50,797 nt of DNA from an uncultured Peptococcaceae bacterium (GTDB lineage Bacteria > Bacillota > Desulfotomaculia > Desulfotomaculales > Desulfocucumaceae). Numbering within the stretch: the first letter of the stretch is position 1; each line of letters opens with the position of its first letter. The notes under the pieces were generated by a model that was given only the letters and a program-made list of their open reading frames with translations, made no database searches and had not been told where the DNA came from. The position numbers and the translations under genes are program-made. Of this stretch, positions 1 through 9,095 are shown piece by piece. The stretch lies in contig CATZDY010000004.1 of NCBI GenBank assembly GCA_958417755.1, positions 1 to 50,797 on the forward strand, given 5' to 3'.

Positions 1-2
1 TT

Positions 3-158
3 GGGAAATTTTATATAAACAAGAAAACACGTATGCTGAACAAGCTCATGGGGGAAAAGGATAAGGGTTTTCATGAATATTTGCGTGAAACAGGCAGGAA
101 TGAGAAGGATTTTCGAGAATTTATCTTTGTGAATACTGTATTAACACTTGGGAACTGA
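3..158 (+). CDS. C-terminal fragment of an unrecognised protein (partial)
   Basis: The third reading frame is open from the left edge to a TGA at 156-158, giving about 51 residues rich in Lys, Glu and Phe and ending in VNTVLTLGN. It stops 19 bp before the nfnA start on the same strand, so it is probably the tail of the preceding gene. No domain can be recognised in so short a piece, and a chance open frame is possible. Confidence 0.35.
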   Translation, partial: GKFYINKKTRMLNKLMGEKDKGFHEYLRETGRNEKDFREFIFVNTVLTLGN

Positions 159-177
159 GGGAGGGCGAAGCTTTTTT

Positions 178-1023
178 ATGTTCAAAATTTTGGAGAAAGA
201 GGAATACTCCCCGATCACTAAAATGATGGTTGTTGAAGCACCTAAAGTAGCGAAAAGCTGCAAACCTGGACAATTTATCATTCTCCGCATTCATGAGGAG
301 GGTGAAAGAATTCCTTTAACCATTGCAGATTTTGACCGGGAAAAAGGCACCATTACCATTGTGGTGCAAGAAGTAGGAAAAACCACAGCACAATTAGGAC
401 AAATGCAAGTTGGCGATTCAATCAAGGACTTTGTAGGACCTTTGGGTGAGCCAACGCATATTGAAAAAGTAGGAACTGTACTAGTGGTAGGTGGTGGCGT
501 TGGTGTTGCACCAGTCCATCCCATTGCTAGGGCATTAAAAGAAGCTGGTAACCATGTGATTGGTATTATTGGAGCCAGAAGCAAAGATCTTTTGTTCTGG
601 GAAGATAAAATGAGAAATGCCTGCAGCGAATTGTTTGTGACAACAGATGATGGCTCATATGTGCGTCAGGGTTTTGTAACAGATGTAATGAAAGAGATTA
701 TTGAAGAAAAAGGAAAAGAGAATGTAGCCCTTTGTATTGCCATTGGGCCCCAACCCATGATGCGGGCATGTAGTAATTTAACCAAAGAATATGATATCAA
801 AACCATTGTAAGCTTAAATGCTCTGATGGTGGATGGTACGGGAATGTGCGGTTGCTGCCGGGTATCCATTGGTGGTGAAACCAAATTTGTATGTGTGGAT
901 GGGCCTGATTTTGATGGCCATCAAGTGGATTGGTTGGAATTGGGCCGTCGGGGTGCTTTTTTCCGTGATGAAGAGCATCAAGCAATGGAAAAACATCGTT
1001 GCAAATGCGGAGGTGGTAAATAA
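178..1023 (+). CDS. nfnA: NfnA: small FAD/2Fe-2S subunit of NADH-dependent ferredoxin:NADP+ oxidoreductase
   Basis: A 281-aa protein of the ferredoxin-NADP reductase / dihydroorotate dehydrogenase electron-transfer subunit family. It has an N-terminal FAD-binding barrel (start MFKILEKEEY), a nucleotide-binding segment VGGGVGVAPVHPIARAL near residue 110, and a C-terminal 2Fe-2S cysteine cluster (GTGMCGCCRVSIGG, then a further Cys in FVCVDGPDFDGH). In the Nfn complex this subunit takes electrons from NADH, and bifurcation occurs on the large subunit. The ATG at 178 was chosen because GGGAGG lies at 159-164 and it gives the family's usual N terminus. An upstream in-frame TTG at 148 would add 10 atypical residues. 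The stop overlaps the nfnB start by one base (TAATG), so the two are translationally coupled. Confidence 0.9.
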   Translation: MFKILEKEEYSPITKMMVVEAPKVAKSCKPGQFIILRIHEEGERIPLTIADFDREKGTITIVVQEVGKTTAQLGQMQVGDSIKDFVGPLGEPTHIEKVGTVLVVGGGVGVAPVHPIARALKEAGNHVIGIIGARSKDLLFWEDKMRNACSELFVTTDDGSYVRQGFVTDVMKEIIEEKGKENVALCIAIGPQPMMRACSNLTKEYDIKTIVSLNALMVDGTGMCGCCRVSIGGETKFVCVDGPDFDGHQVDWLELGRRGAFFRDEEHQAMEKHRCKCGGGK

Positions 1024-2438
1024 TGGCTGATGCACCGAAAGCAAAAAAAGAAATAAAACCTACGAAAAATCCTATGCCATCACAAGATCCATTGGTGCGG
1101 GCTAAGAATTTTACTGAAGTAGCCACCGGTTATACGGCGGAAATGGCTATAGATGAAGCCAAACGTTGTTTGCAATGTAAAAATGAACCTTGTCGTCAAG
1201 GTTGTCCAGTGGAAGTATATATTCCCCAGTTTATTCAATTGGTAGCAGAAGGGGATTTTGCTGGAGCCATTGGCAAAATTAAAGAGAAAAATGCCTTGCC
1301 AGCAGTCTGTGGCCGGGTTTGTCCCCAAGAAAATCAATGTGAGAAATATTGTACCTTAGGACGGAAATTTGAATCTGTGGCCATTGGACGGATTGAACGT
1401 TTTTGTGCTGATTGGGAATTAAAACAAGGGGTTACTATTCCGGAGGTAGCTGCTCCCACAGGTTTTAAAGTGGCTGTGGTGGGTTCTGGACCTGCAGGAT
1501 TAACTTGTGCTGCTGATTTGGCGAAAAGGGGACATCAGGTAACTGTGTTTGAAGCTTTGCACGTGGCTGGTGGCGTTTTGATGTATGGCATACCTGAGTT
1601 TCGTTTGCCAAAAGCTGTGGTGCAAGCTGAAGTTGAGAATTTAAAAAAATTGGGTGTTACCATAGAGGTAAATTCAGTGGTAGGTAAGTTTAGTACAGTT
1701 GACCAGCTAATGGAAGAAGATGGCTTTGATGCTGTTTTCATTGGAACTGGTGCTGGATTGCCATATTTTATGCAAATACCAGGGGAGAACCTTTGCGGCG
1801 TATATTCTGCCAATGAGTTTTTAACCCGTTCTAATTTGATGAAAGCATATCAATTCCCTGAATGGGATACACCGATTAAATTGGGTAAAAAAGTGGCTGT
1901 CTTGGGTGGCGGAAACGTGGCAATGGATGCCGCGCGTACGGCATTGCGTTTGGGAGCTGAAGAATCGTGGATCGTTTATCGCCGCTCGGACAAGGAACTC
2001 CCTGCCAGAAGAGAAGAAGTGGAACATGCCCATGAAGAAGGAGTTCAATTTGCTTTGTTGACCAATCCTGTGGAAATCCTTGGTGATGAAAATGGTTGGG
2101 TAAAGGGCATGACTTGTTTAAAATATGAATTGGGAGAACCAGATGCTTCTGGTCGCCGGAGTCCAGTTCCCATCGATGGTTCAGAATATGAAATGCAAGT
2201 GGACACAGTGGTGGTGGCCATTGGCCAAGGCCCCAATCCTTTGGTTCCTAAGACCACAAAAGGGTTGGAATGCAATAAAAAAGGCAACATTGTAGCAGAT
2301 CCTGCCACAGGGGCAACCTCAAAACCCGGTGTTTTTGCTGGTGGTGATGTGGTAACCGGAGCTGCCACAGTAATCTTAGCCTTGGGAGCGGGTAAACAAG
2401 CTGCAAATTCAATTCATGAATATTTGTTATCTAAATAA
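1023..2438 (+). CDS. nfnB: NfnB / glutamate synthase small-subunit-like oxidoreductase
   Basis: A 471-aa flavoprotein of the GltA/GltD family. The N terminus carries two 4Fe-4S sites (CLQCKNEPCRQGCPVE and CGRVCPQENQCEKYC). A first Rossmann motif for FAD (VAVVGSGPAGLTCAADLA) and a second for NADP(H) (KVAVLGGGNVAMDAARTA) follow, and the family C-terminal motif FAGGDVVTGAATVILALGAG is present. Homologues are often annotated as homotetrameric NADPH glutamate synthase. The coupled nfnA partner argues instead for NfnAB, which couples NADPH, NADH and reduced ferredoxin in anaerobes. No glutamate synthase large subunit is adjacent. Confidence 0.9.
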   Translation: MADAPKAKKEIKPTKNPMPSQDPLVRAKNFTEVATGYTAEMAIDEAKRCLQCKNEPCRQGCPVEVYIPQFIQLVAEGDFAGAIGKIKEKNALPAVCGRVCPQENQCEKYCTLGRKFESVAIGRIERFCADWELKQGVTIPEVAAPTGFKVAVVGSGPAGLTCAADLAKRGHQVTVFEALHVAGGVLMYGIPEFRLPKAVVQAEVENLKKLGVTIEVNSVVGKFSTVDQLMEEDGFDAVFIGTGAGLPYFMQIPGENLCGVYSANEFLTRSNLMKAYQFPEWDTPIKLGKKVAVLGGGNVAMDAARTALRLGAEESWIVYRRSDKELPARREEVEHAHEEGVQFALLTNPVEILGDENGWVKGMTCLKYELGEPDASGRRSPVPIDGSEYEMQVDTVVVAIGQGPNPLVPKTTKGLECNKKGNIVADPATGATSKPGVFAGGDVVTGAATVILALGAGKQAANSIHEYLLSK

Positions 2439-2507
2439 AAATTTTTCTTACCAGGTGTATTGTAAGAAATGATCGAAATGAAGGGTAACATAAATTACCA
2501 TAAATTT

Positions 2508-2542
2508 AAGGGTTGTGGGATTACCCACAACCCTTGTTTCCC
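2508..2542 (+). terminator. Intrinsic terminator after nfnAB
   Basis: A perfect 12-bp stem, AAGGGTTGTGGG (2508-2519) pairing with CCCACAACCCTT (2524-2535) across a 4-nt loop, is followed by a short run containing GTTTC. The U-tract is weak. A second, smaller hairpin lies at 2542-2570 (CCTCATC / GATGAGG). Confidence 0.6.
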
Positions 2543-2613
2543 CTCATCTTGATTTACATATAGGATGAGGCGACTAGATAGAGGTTTATATTGAGATAAT
2601 ATGGAGAGAACAT

Positions 2614-3831
2614 ATGAAGCTTTGGACTGTAGGAGAATTAAATGTATATCTCAAAGATAAATTGGAAAATGATCATGTATTGGCTAATTTATGGGTAACA
2701 GGAGAAATATCCAATTATAAACGGGCATCCAGTGGGCATATGTATTTTACCCTAAAGGATGCCCAAAGCTGCGTCAAAGCCGTTATGTTTAGCTCTCGAG
2801 CTCGCTCCTTACTATTTCAACCAGAAAATGGGGCAGCAGTAAGGGTGCGAGGGTATGTATCTTTATATGAACGGGATGGAATATATCAGCTCTATGTACA
2901 AGAAATGGAACCAGATGGTTTGGGCGCCTTATATATGGCCTTTGAACAATTGAAGAAAAAGCTGGCGAATGAGGGGTTGTTTGACCAAGAAAGAAAACAA
3001 CGTCTGCCTTTGTTTCCCTCTTGTATTGGCATTGTTACTTCTCCAACTGGTGCAGTCATACGCGATATGCTTAACATTATTGGTAGACGTTGGCCTGGTA
3101 TCAGACTTTTGCTCCATCCTGTTGCTGTCCAGGGCGAAGCTGCTCCAGGAGAGATTGCTGCTGCCATAGAAAAGTTAAATCAATGGGATGGGGTAGATAT
3201 TATCATTGTTGGCCGGGGCGGGGGATCCTTGGAAGAATTGTGGGCTTTTAACACAGAAACAGTGGCCCGGGCTATTGCGGCTTCCCATATTCCAGTGGTA
3301 TCAGCAGTAGGACATGAAACTGATTTTACCATTGCAGATATGGTAGCGGATTTAAGGGCCCCAACTCCTTCTGCTGCAGCAGAGCTAGTGGTATTTGTTA
3401 AGGATGAAGTGCGTAAAAACCTATTACTTATGCAAGATCGTTTGCAACATTCCCTTCGGGAATACTTAGAACGTTGTAGAATCAGACTGAATAATGCAAA
3501 AGAAAGTGTTGTTTTCCGAAGACCAGAAGATAAAATTTTTGCTGTACCAAAAATGCAATTGGACTTTTTGGTCCACCGTTTAGAGGAAGCAGGGAAAAGA
3601 GAATTAAACAAACGTCAAGATGGTTTAACTGCTTTGGTGGATAAACTTCAGGTGTTAAGTCCATTGTCTATTTTGACCAGAGGATATGCTATTTGTCAAC
3701 AAGAGACCACAGGGCAAGTCATGAAGAATAGCAGGGATGCATTGCCTGGAGAACGAGTAAGAGTTACTCTGCAACAGGGACAATTGTTATGTTTGGTGGA
3801 GAAATCCGAAGAGAAAATGCGTATAGGGTAA
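2614..3831 (+). CDS. xseA: Exodeoxyribonuclease VII large subunit
   Basis: A 405-aa XseA homologue. The N-terminal OB-fold (residues 1-100: WTVGELNVYLK, LWVTGEISNYKRASSGHMYF) is followed by the catalytic core with IGIVTSPTGAVIRDML, IIVGRGGGSLEELWAFN and SAVGHETDFTIADMVADLRA, and then a helical C-terminal region. With XseB the enzyme degrades single-stranded DNA in both directions. The ATG at 2614 has GGAGAG just upstream. The small subunit gene xseB usually follows in Firmicutes, but here the 78 bp to folD holds no such reading frame, so xseB must be elsewhere or absent. Confidence 0.95.
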   Translation: MKLWTVGELNVYLKDKLENDHVLANLWVTGEISNYKRASSGHMYFTLKDAQSCVKAVMFSSRARSLLFQPENGAAVRVRGYVSLYERDGIYQLYVQEMEPDGLGALYMAFEQLKKKLANEGLFDQERKQRLPLFPSCIGIVTSPTGAVIRDMLNIIGRRWPGIRLLLHPVAVQGEAAPGEIAAAIEKLNQWDGVDIIIVGRGGGSLEELWAFNTETVARAIAASHIPVVSAVGHETDFTIADMVADLRAPTPSAAAELVVFVKDEVRKNLLLMQDRLQHSLREYLERCRIRLNNAKESVVFRRPEDKIFAVPKMQLDFLVHRLEEAGKRELNKRQDGLTALVDKLQVLSPLSILTRGYAICQQETTGQVMKNSRDALPGERVRVTLQQGQLLCLVEKSEEKMRIG

Positions 3832-3909
3832 ATAACTGCATTGATATATAAGAAAAAACATGGATGAAGAATAAATCAAAATAAAAACGAGTTGTGGGAG
3901 GAAGATAAA

Positions 3910-4758
3910 ATGGCTACATTAATTGACGGAAAAAAAGTGGCAGCTTCCATTCGGGAAGAAGTAAAAGCTGATGTGGCGAAATTACGGGAGCAGGGTATTG
4001 TTCCGAAATTGTCTGTGGTTTTGGCTGGTGATGACCCTGCTTCAGTGGTTTATGCCCGCTCAAAAGAAAAATCCTGCGGAAATGTGGGAATTGATTTTGA
4101 ATTGTTTACCTTGCCAGGTACAGCCAAGGAAGAGGAAGTACTGGCTTTGGTGGATAAATTGAATCAAGATAAAGCAGTGCATGGTATTATGATAGAATTG
4201 CCTCTGCCTAAGCATATGGACAAAAAGAAAATCTTAGAAGCAGTGGATCCCAAGAAAGATGTGGATGGGGTGCATCCTATCAATCGGGGTTACATTTTGA
4301 GCGGTGGTGATGGATTATTCCCTGCTACGCCGGAAAGTTGTATTGAAATCATGTTGCGCAGCGGTATTGAGCTAAAAGGGAAAAATGCAGTGATTGTAGG
4401 CCGGGGAGAAACAGTGGGCAAACCTCTTATTTTTATGATGTTAAATCAAAATGCTACCATTACTGTCTGCCACACAAAAACTGTGGATTTGGCAGCTCAT
4501 GTGAAACAAGCGGATATTGTAGTGGCTGCAGTGGGTAGAGCAAAAATGATTACTGCTGACATGGTAAAACCAGGGGCAGTGGTGGTAGATGCTGGTATCA
4601 ATGAGATGGAAGGTGGCGGCATCTGTGGTGATGTTGATTTTGAAAATGTAGAAAAAATTGCTGGCGCCATTTCCCCAGTTCCTGGTGGGGTTGGAAGCCT
4701 TACCACAGTATTGATTCAAAGGAATGTGCTGAAAGCTATTCAGCTGCAAAATAAATAA
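3910..4758 (+). CDS. folD: Bifunctional methylene-THF dehydrogenase / methenyl-THF cyclohydrolase
   Basis: A 282-aa FolD. It has the catalytic YxxxK pair in VVYARSKEKSCGNVGI, the substrate-binding VDGVHPINRG, and the nucleotide-binding GRGETVGKPL, where the common family sequence is GRSxxVGKP. The C-terminal PVPGGVGSLTTVLI is typical. It interconverts methylene-, methenyl- and formyl-tetrahydrofolate in the cytosol and in acetogenic metabolism is part of the methyl branch. The ATG at 3910 follows GGGAGGAAG at 3896-3904. An in-frame upstream alternative would add six residues. It sits just before fchA, which duplicates the cyclohydrolase step. Confidence 0.96.
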   Translation: MATLIDGKKVAASIREEVKADVAKLREQGIVPKLSVVLAGDDPASVVYARSKEKSCGNVGIDFELFTLPGTAKEEEVLALVDKLNQDKAVHGIMIELPLPKHMDKKKILEAVDPKKDVDGVHPINRGYILSGGDGLFPATPESCIEIMLRSGIELKGKNAVIVGRGETVGKPLIFMMLNQNATITVCHTKTVDLAAHVKQADIVVAAVGRAKMITADMVKPGAVVVDAGINEMEGGGICGDVDFENVEKIAGAISPVPGGVGSLTTVLIQRNVLKAIQLQNK

Positions 4759-4813
4759 AACTTAAAAAATTCTTGATACTTAATGATTCTCATAGGAAAA
4801 GGAGTGTAAATCC

Positions 4814-5437
4814 ATGTTTGATCAAAGTTTACGTAAAATATTAGCAGTTTCTGCTTCTGATGCTCCTACCCCGGGTGGTGGTAGCGTTTCAGCCATGGTG
4901 GGTGCATTGGGCGCAGCCATGGCAGCCATGGTGGGGAATCTGACCGTAGGAAAACCCAAATATGTTGAGGTGGAGCCAGAGGCTAAAGAGATTACTGCCA
5001 AGGCTTATTATATCATCAATAGGCTAGAAAAATTGGCTGCTGCAGATATTGCTGCCTTTGATAAATTGATGGCTGCATATCGCATGCCCAAAAATACAGA
5101 AGAAGAAAAAGCTAAAAAAGAAGAAGTACTGCAAAAGGCTTTGCAAACTGCAACCAACCAACCCATGGAAATTGCCCGTACTTTATTGGAAGCCATGGTG
5201 ATTACAGAGCAATTGTCTAAGATAGGCAATACCATGGCCATCAGTGACGCAGGGGTAGCTGCTTATGTGTGTGAAGCTGCTTTGAACGCTGTATTGCTCA
5301 GTGCGGATATTAATATTCCCATGGTGAAGGACCAGGAATTTGTCAATGCTATTATTGCAGAAAAGAATGACTTGGTGGCAGAAGCCAAGCGTTTGAAAGA
5401 TTTGGCAGTGGCTACAGTACAAGAAAGAATGAAATAA
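4814..5437 (+). CDS. fchA: Cyclodeaminase/cyclohydrolase family protein (FchA-like)
   Basis: A 207-aa protein of the formiminotransferase-cyclodeaminase C-terminal family. The signature DAPTPGGGSVSAMVGALGAA lies near the N terminus and the whole length is helical. Stand-alone members act as methenyl-THF cyclohydrolase in acetogens and purinolytic clostridia, or as formimino-THF cyclodeaminase. Position directly after folD favours the one-carbon cyclohydrolase role, but the two activities cannot be separated by sequence reading. AAAGGAGTG precedes the start, and a terminator follows at 5456. Confidence 0.85.
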   Translation: MFDQSLRKILAVSASDAPTPGGGSVSAMVGALGAAMAAMVGNLTVGKPKYVEVEPEAKEITAKAYYIINRLEKLAAADIAAFDKLMAAYRMPKNTEEEKAKKEEVLQKALQTATNQPMEIARTLLEAMVITEQLSKIGNTMAISDAGVAAYVCEAALNAVLLSADINIPMVKDQEFVNAIIAEKNDLVAEAKRLKDLAVATVQERMK

Positions 5438-5455
5438 GACAGATAAAACAAAAAA

Positions 5456-5498
5456 CACCTTCATGCCGCTATTCAGGGGTATTGAAGGTGCTTTTTTT
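5456..5498 (+). terminator. Intrinsic terminator after fchA
   Basis: The stem CACCTTCA (5456-5463) pairs with TGAAGGTG (5483-5490) and is followed by CTTTTTTTG. It ends the folD-fchA unit. Confidence 0.85.
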
Positions 5499-5558
5499 GT
5501 TTATGTAGGATAAATATAAATTTTAGTGTATAATGATAGAACAATTCTTATATGCATC

Positions 5559-5587
5559 TTGACAGAAACTTCTTGGGGCAATATGAT
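5559..5587 (+). promoter_or_regulatory. Near-consensus sigma-A promoter for the permease-cyclase operon
   Basis: TTGACA at 5559-5564, a 17-bp spacer and TATGAT at 5582-5587 make one of the best housekeeping promoter matches in the window. It lies about 170 bp before the permease start, leaving a long 5' leader. Confidence 0.7.
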
Positions 5588-5664
5588 TTGAATAGCAGTT
5601 TTGTATACTTTATTCAAAAACCAAGAAGGTCTGCCCAAATGATAGCCCAAAAGGGATATTATAC

Positions 5665-5684
5665 TTTGTACCATGTGATACAAA
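5665..5684. promoter_or_regulatory. Candidate operator palindrome in the permease leader
   Basis: TTTGTACCATGTGATACAAA is a 20-bp near-palindrome in which 8 of 10 half-site positions are symmetric. It lies downstream of the promoter at 5559 and upstream of the coding start, as expected for a repressor site. The cognate regulator is unknown and no regulator gene is adjacent. Confidence 0.35.
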
Positions 5685-5760
5685 TTACATTTTAGAAATC
5701 ATGTATTTTGATTTAAAGCATAAAATGTATTGGCTTGGGTGCTATGGAGGAGGTTGTGGG

Positions 5761-7077
5761 ATGACTGAAAAACAGGACATGCAGTGTATTGATTTAAAGA
5801 AAAATTTGTCCATATGGAAATCCGTTGGATTGGTAGTGGGATCTGTTTTAGGTTCAGGCCTGATGATTTTGCCAGGGCTTGTTTATAGTATGACTGGGGT
5901 GTATTCCTTCTATAGTTGGATTGGTATGGGGGCTTTGCTGATCCCTTTTTTATATGTGTTTGCAAGGATTATGAAACAATATCCCTCTTCCGGTGGTTTG
6001 GTCAATGTCATTTATCAAATATTAGGCCATCGATTTGGCGTAGCCATTAGTTATATATCCATTATTTCTTTGGTTTTATTGGTTCCCATTCTAACTATTG
6101 TGAGTGCTAATTATCTTTGCTATCTTTGTCAATTGCCTGCCTCAAGCAATGTCATAATCGCCTGGATTTTATTGTTGCTCATAACCTATTTGAATACCTT
6201 TGATTCTAAAATTTCGCTGCGTATTCAAGGTATTAGTTCTGTCATTTTGCTGTGTTTATTGATTATGATTATCGTTGTTGCTCTTTTAAGTACTGATGTG
6301 GCCCATTTGTCCACTGCTCTAGAAGCACCAGCTTGGAATCTAGATAGTATTTATCTTGTTATTTTGGGGATGAATCTTGTATTTTGGGCGTTTTTGGGAT
6401 GGGAAAATTTATCTTTTGCCACAGAGGAGTTTGTGGATATCAAAAAAGATTTTAATAAAGTCATTGTAATAAGCTTTCTTATCATGATGTTTTTATATCT
6501 AGGCTTAAGTGCCAGTGTGGTTGCTTTGTTGGATAAAGAAAGCATGCAGACAGTTATGGTTCCTTTGGCTGCAGTGGCACATGAGGTATTGGGTTCTTAT
6601 TCTGCCTATGTGGTAGCAGGTGTGGCTTTTTTAATCTTGTTGATCAATATCAACGCTTGGGTTTGGGGACCCTCCCGGCTCATGTATGATTCTGGAAGAA
6701 AAAAGATTATACCTGAATTTTTTGCTAAACTAAACCATAATAATGCACCGCAAAGGGCCTTATATATTTTAATGATTTTTTATACCTTGGTTTTATTGGT
6801 GATGTATTTTGTAGGAGATGCTTTGGTAACCATTCTGATTCAACAAGTGAATTGTGTGTTCCTAATTTTGTATATGTCTTCCATGATTGCTTTTATCAAA
6901 GATACAGAAAAGCCAATATTAAAAGCTGTAGGCGCCTTTGCTGCCTTATTAATTGCTGTATTTTTATTGGGTTTTAAGTTTTATCTTATACTACCTTGTC
7001 TTGTATTGATTTGGGGCTATATAAGAGAAGGTAAAAACAAGGATATGGTGAAAGAATCAATGGAATCGAAATCATAA
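5761..7077 (+). CDS. APC-superfamily amino acid permease (YjeH-like)
   Basis: A 438-aa integral membrane protein with about 12 hydrophobic segments. The first contains SVGLVVGSVLGSGLMILPGL, the glycine-rich unwound-helix motif of APC transporters. YPSSGGLVN and WENLSFATEEF match the conserved segments of the YjeH exporter branch (methionine and branched-chain amino acids). The start at 5761 was chosen because GGAGGAGG lies at 5746-5753; an in-frame ATG at 5701 lacks such a site. It is followed after 34 bp by a cyclase-family hydrolase, so the pair may handle the same amino acid derivative. Substrate and direction of transport are inferred only at family level. Confidence 0.8.
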   Translation: MTEKQDMQCIDLKKNLSIWKSVGLVVGSVLGSGLMILPGLVYSMTGVYSFYSWIGMGALLIPFLYVFARIMKQYPSSGGLVNVIYQILGHRFGVAISYISIISLVLLVPILTIVSANYLCYLCQLPASSNVIIAWILLLLITYLNTFDSKISLRIQGISSVILLCLLIMIIVVALLSTDVAHLSTALEAPAWNLDSIYLVILGMNLVFWAFLGWENLSFATEEFVDIKKDFNKVIVISFLIMMFLYLGLSASVVALLDKESMQTVMVPLAAVAHEVLGSYSAYVVAGVAFLILLININAWVWGPSRLMYDSGRKKIIPEFFAKLNHNNAPQRALYILMIFYTLVLLVMYFVGDALVTILIQQVNCVFLILYMSSMIAFIKDTEKPILKAVGAFAALLIAVFLLGFKFYLILPCLVLIWGYIREGKNKDMVKESMESKS

Positions 7078-7111
7078 ACAGTTTAATCCTTTGAAGGAGA
7101 TTTAGTCTTGT

Positions 7112-7813
7112 ATGGAACAAGCAAGATATACAAAAAACAAAACATGGATGGTAAAAGAAATGGTGGATTTATCGTATCCCATTGACGCCAATACCCCTAT
7201 TTATCCAGGGGATCCAACCCCTAGGGTGGCATCTTTGACCACCATAGAATCCCATGGCTATAATATGGTAGAAATGCATGTAGGCTCTCATGTAGGAAGT
7301 CATGTGGACGCGCCTTTCCATACATGGTCTCAGGGAAATCCCATTGACCATATTGGATTACAACATTTCTTTGGTCCGTTGGTCATCATTGCATGCATGT
7401 CAAAGCATCCAGGGGAAGCCATTGCTTTGCAAGATGTAAAAGCATATGAAGCTCAAATACAGGAAAATACCATATTAGTATTCCGAACAGATTGGGATAA
7501 ACAATGGGGTAAGGATGACTTTTTTCGTCATCCTTATGTATTACCAGAGGTTGTTTCTTATTTCTTAGGCAAAGGGGTTAAAACCTTTGGGATTGATGCC
7601 ATCAATATTGACTCGCCAGAAAATGGATCTTTTCCTGTGCACCTATTAGTGGCCCAAAATAATGGTGTGATAATTGAAAATCTGTGTGGTTTAGAAGCAA
7701 TGAATCAGGAAAAAGGTGGGGTATGGTATTTGGCTGCATTTCCATTAAAAGTAGCAGGTGCTGATGGTGCTCCTTGTCGAGCAGTTGCCATATTGATGGA
7801 TATAAACCCATGA
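7112..7813 (+). CDS. Cyclase-family metal-dependent hydrolase (kynurenine formamidase-like)
   Basis: A 233-aa protein of the PF04199 cyclase family. The metal-binding signature is HVGSHVGSHVDAPFHTW (family form HxGTHxDxPxH), and further family segments are PIYPGDPTP and IDAINIDSPENGSFPVH. Members include N-formylkynurenine formamidase, isatin hydrolase and polyketide cyclases, so the substrate is open. No tryptophan dioxygenase or kynureninase is nearby. AAGGAGA lies at 7094-7100. It forms an operon with the upstream permease. Confidence 0.8.
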   Translation: MEQARYTKNKTWMVKEMVDLSYPIDANTPIYPGDPTPRVASLTTIESHGYNMVEMHVGSHVGSHVDAPFHTWSQGNPIDHIGLQHFFGPLVIIACMSKHPGEAIALQDVKAYEAQIQENTILVFRTDWDKQWGKDDFFRHPYVLPEVVSYFLGKGVKTFGIDAINIDSPENGSFPVHLLVAQNNGVIIENLCGLEAMNQEKGGVWYLAAFPLKVAGADGAPCRAVAILMDINP

Positions 7814-7856
7814 TTTGAAAAAAGTTGCTTGTTGAACTGGAGAAAGGCTTTGATAG

Positions 7857-9095
7857 ATGAAAGACCAAAAAAAAAGTAATGAAAAAAAGCATGGAGCCTT
7901 AATGGTAAAAAATGAAGGTGATGCTTCAGCTGTGCAATTGGTGAATGAGATCATTGACCATGCCATAGAAAAGCGGGCCAGTGATATTCATGTGGAGCCC
8001 TGTCAAGAGGATCTGAAAGTACGCTTTCGAATTGATGGCTTGCTATATGAGATCATGGTATTGGCAAAAGATATAATGCTTACTTTGATTAGTCGTATCA
8101 AGGTTTTGTCCCAAATGGATATAGCAGAAAAAAGAGTGCCTCAGGACGGTCGAATGCAAATATCTTTTCAGGATAGAGTCATTGATATTAGGGTGTCCAC
8201 TTTGCCAACAGTATTTGGGGAAAAAGTGGTCATGCGATTGTTGGATAAACAGGGGCAATTGCTGACCATTGAACAATTGGGATTTAATCCTTTGAATTTA
8301 AAGCGCTTTCAGCAATTAATTTGTCATAAGCATGGCATTATTCTGTTTGTGGGCTCCACTGGTTCAGGTAAAACAACTTCCTTATATGCTGTTATCAATT
8401 ATTTAAATAAGATTGAACAGAACTTAGTGACCATCGAGGATCCGGTGGAATACATCATTCCAGGAATTAATCAGACTCAAGTGAATACAAAAGCAGGTTA
8501 TACTTTTGCCAATGGTTTGCGTTCTATTTTACGCCAGGATCCTGATATCATTATCTTAGGAGAGATACGGGACGCAGAAAGTGCAGATATAGCCGTAAAA
8601 GCAGCCATCAGCGGTCATTTGGTTTTCAGTACTTTGCATACCCATGATGCAGCTTGCACCATGGGGCGTCTGGTGGATATGGGGATAGAAGCTTATCTGG
8701 TTTCTTCTGCAGTGATGGGCGTGGTTTGCCAACGCTTGGTTCGGGTTTTATGTCCTTATTGTAAAGAAGCCTATGTGTTGCCTCGATATGGAGAAAAAAG
8801 AGCCTTTTTACAGCTATCGCCAGCGCAGCCTCTGGTGCTATATGGTCCCAAAGGCTGTGTTCATTGCAATTATCTTGGTTATCAGGGACGTACTGCTATT
8901 CAGGAAATATTGCCTGTTTCCAAAACAATTCGCACTTTGGTAAAGCATGGTGGAACGGAACAAGATATTCTCAGGCAAGCCCAAAAAGAAGGAATGCAAA
9001 CTTTAGAACAAGATGGTATTGCCAAGGTTTTAGCGGGTATTACTTCTTTGGAAGAATTGAGGCGAGTTATTATTTCTGCCAAAACAATGGTCTAA
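7857..9095 (+). CDS. Type IV pilus / type II secretion assembly ATPase (GspE/PilB/ComGA family)
   Basis: A 412-aa AAA-type secretion ATPase. Residues 20-120 form the N2 domain (ASDIHVEPCQEDLKVRFRID). The core has Walker A GSTGSGKTT near residue 167, an Asp box TIEDPVEY, Walker B IIILGEIRDAESA, a His box STLHTHDA and a zinc-binding tetracysteine (CPYC...CVHC). It lacks the N-terminal MshEN/GspE-N domain of full PilB proteins (about 560 aa), so its length is closer to ComGA. It powers pilin polymerisation from the cytoplasmic side. AGAAAGG lies before the ATG at 7857. Confidence 0.92.
   Translation: MKDQKKSNEKKHGALMVKNEGDASAVQLVNEIIDHAIEKRASDIHVEPCQEDLKVRFRIDGLLYEIMVLAKDIMLTLISRIKVLSQMDIAEKRVPQDGRMQISFQDRVIDIRVSTLPTVFGEKVVMRLLDKQGQLLTIEQLGFNPLNLKRFQQLICHKHGIILFVGSTGSGKTTSLYAVINYLNKIEQNLVTIEDPVEYIIPGINQTQVNTKAGYTFANGLRSILRQDPDIIILGEIRDAESADIAVKAAISGHLVFSTLHTHDAACTMGRLVDMGIEAYLVSSAVMGVVCQRLVRVLCPYCKEAYVLPRYGEKRAFLQLSPAQPLVLYGPKGCVHCNYLGYQGRTAIQEILPVSKTIRTLVKHGGTEQDILRQAQKEGMQTLEQDGIAKVLAGITSLEELRRVIISAKTMV

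Noticed and set aside
3832..3909. A missed xseB gene after xseA
   Set aside because: Only 78 bp with in-frame stops; too short for the about 75-aa XseB.
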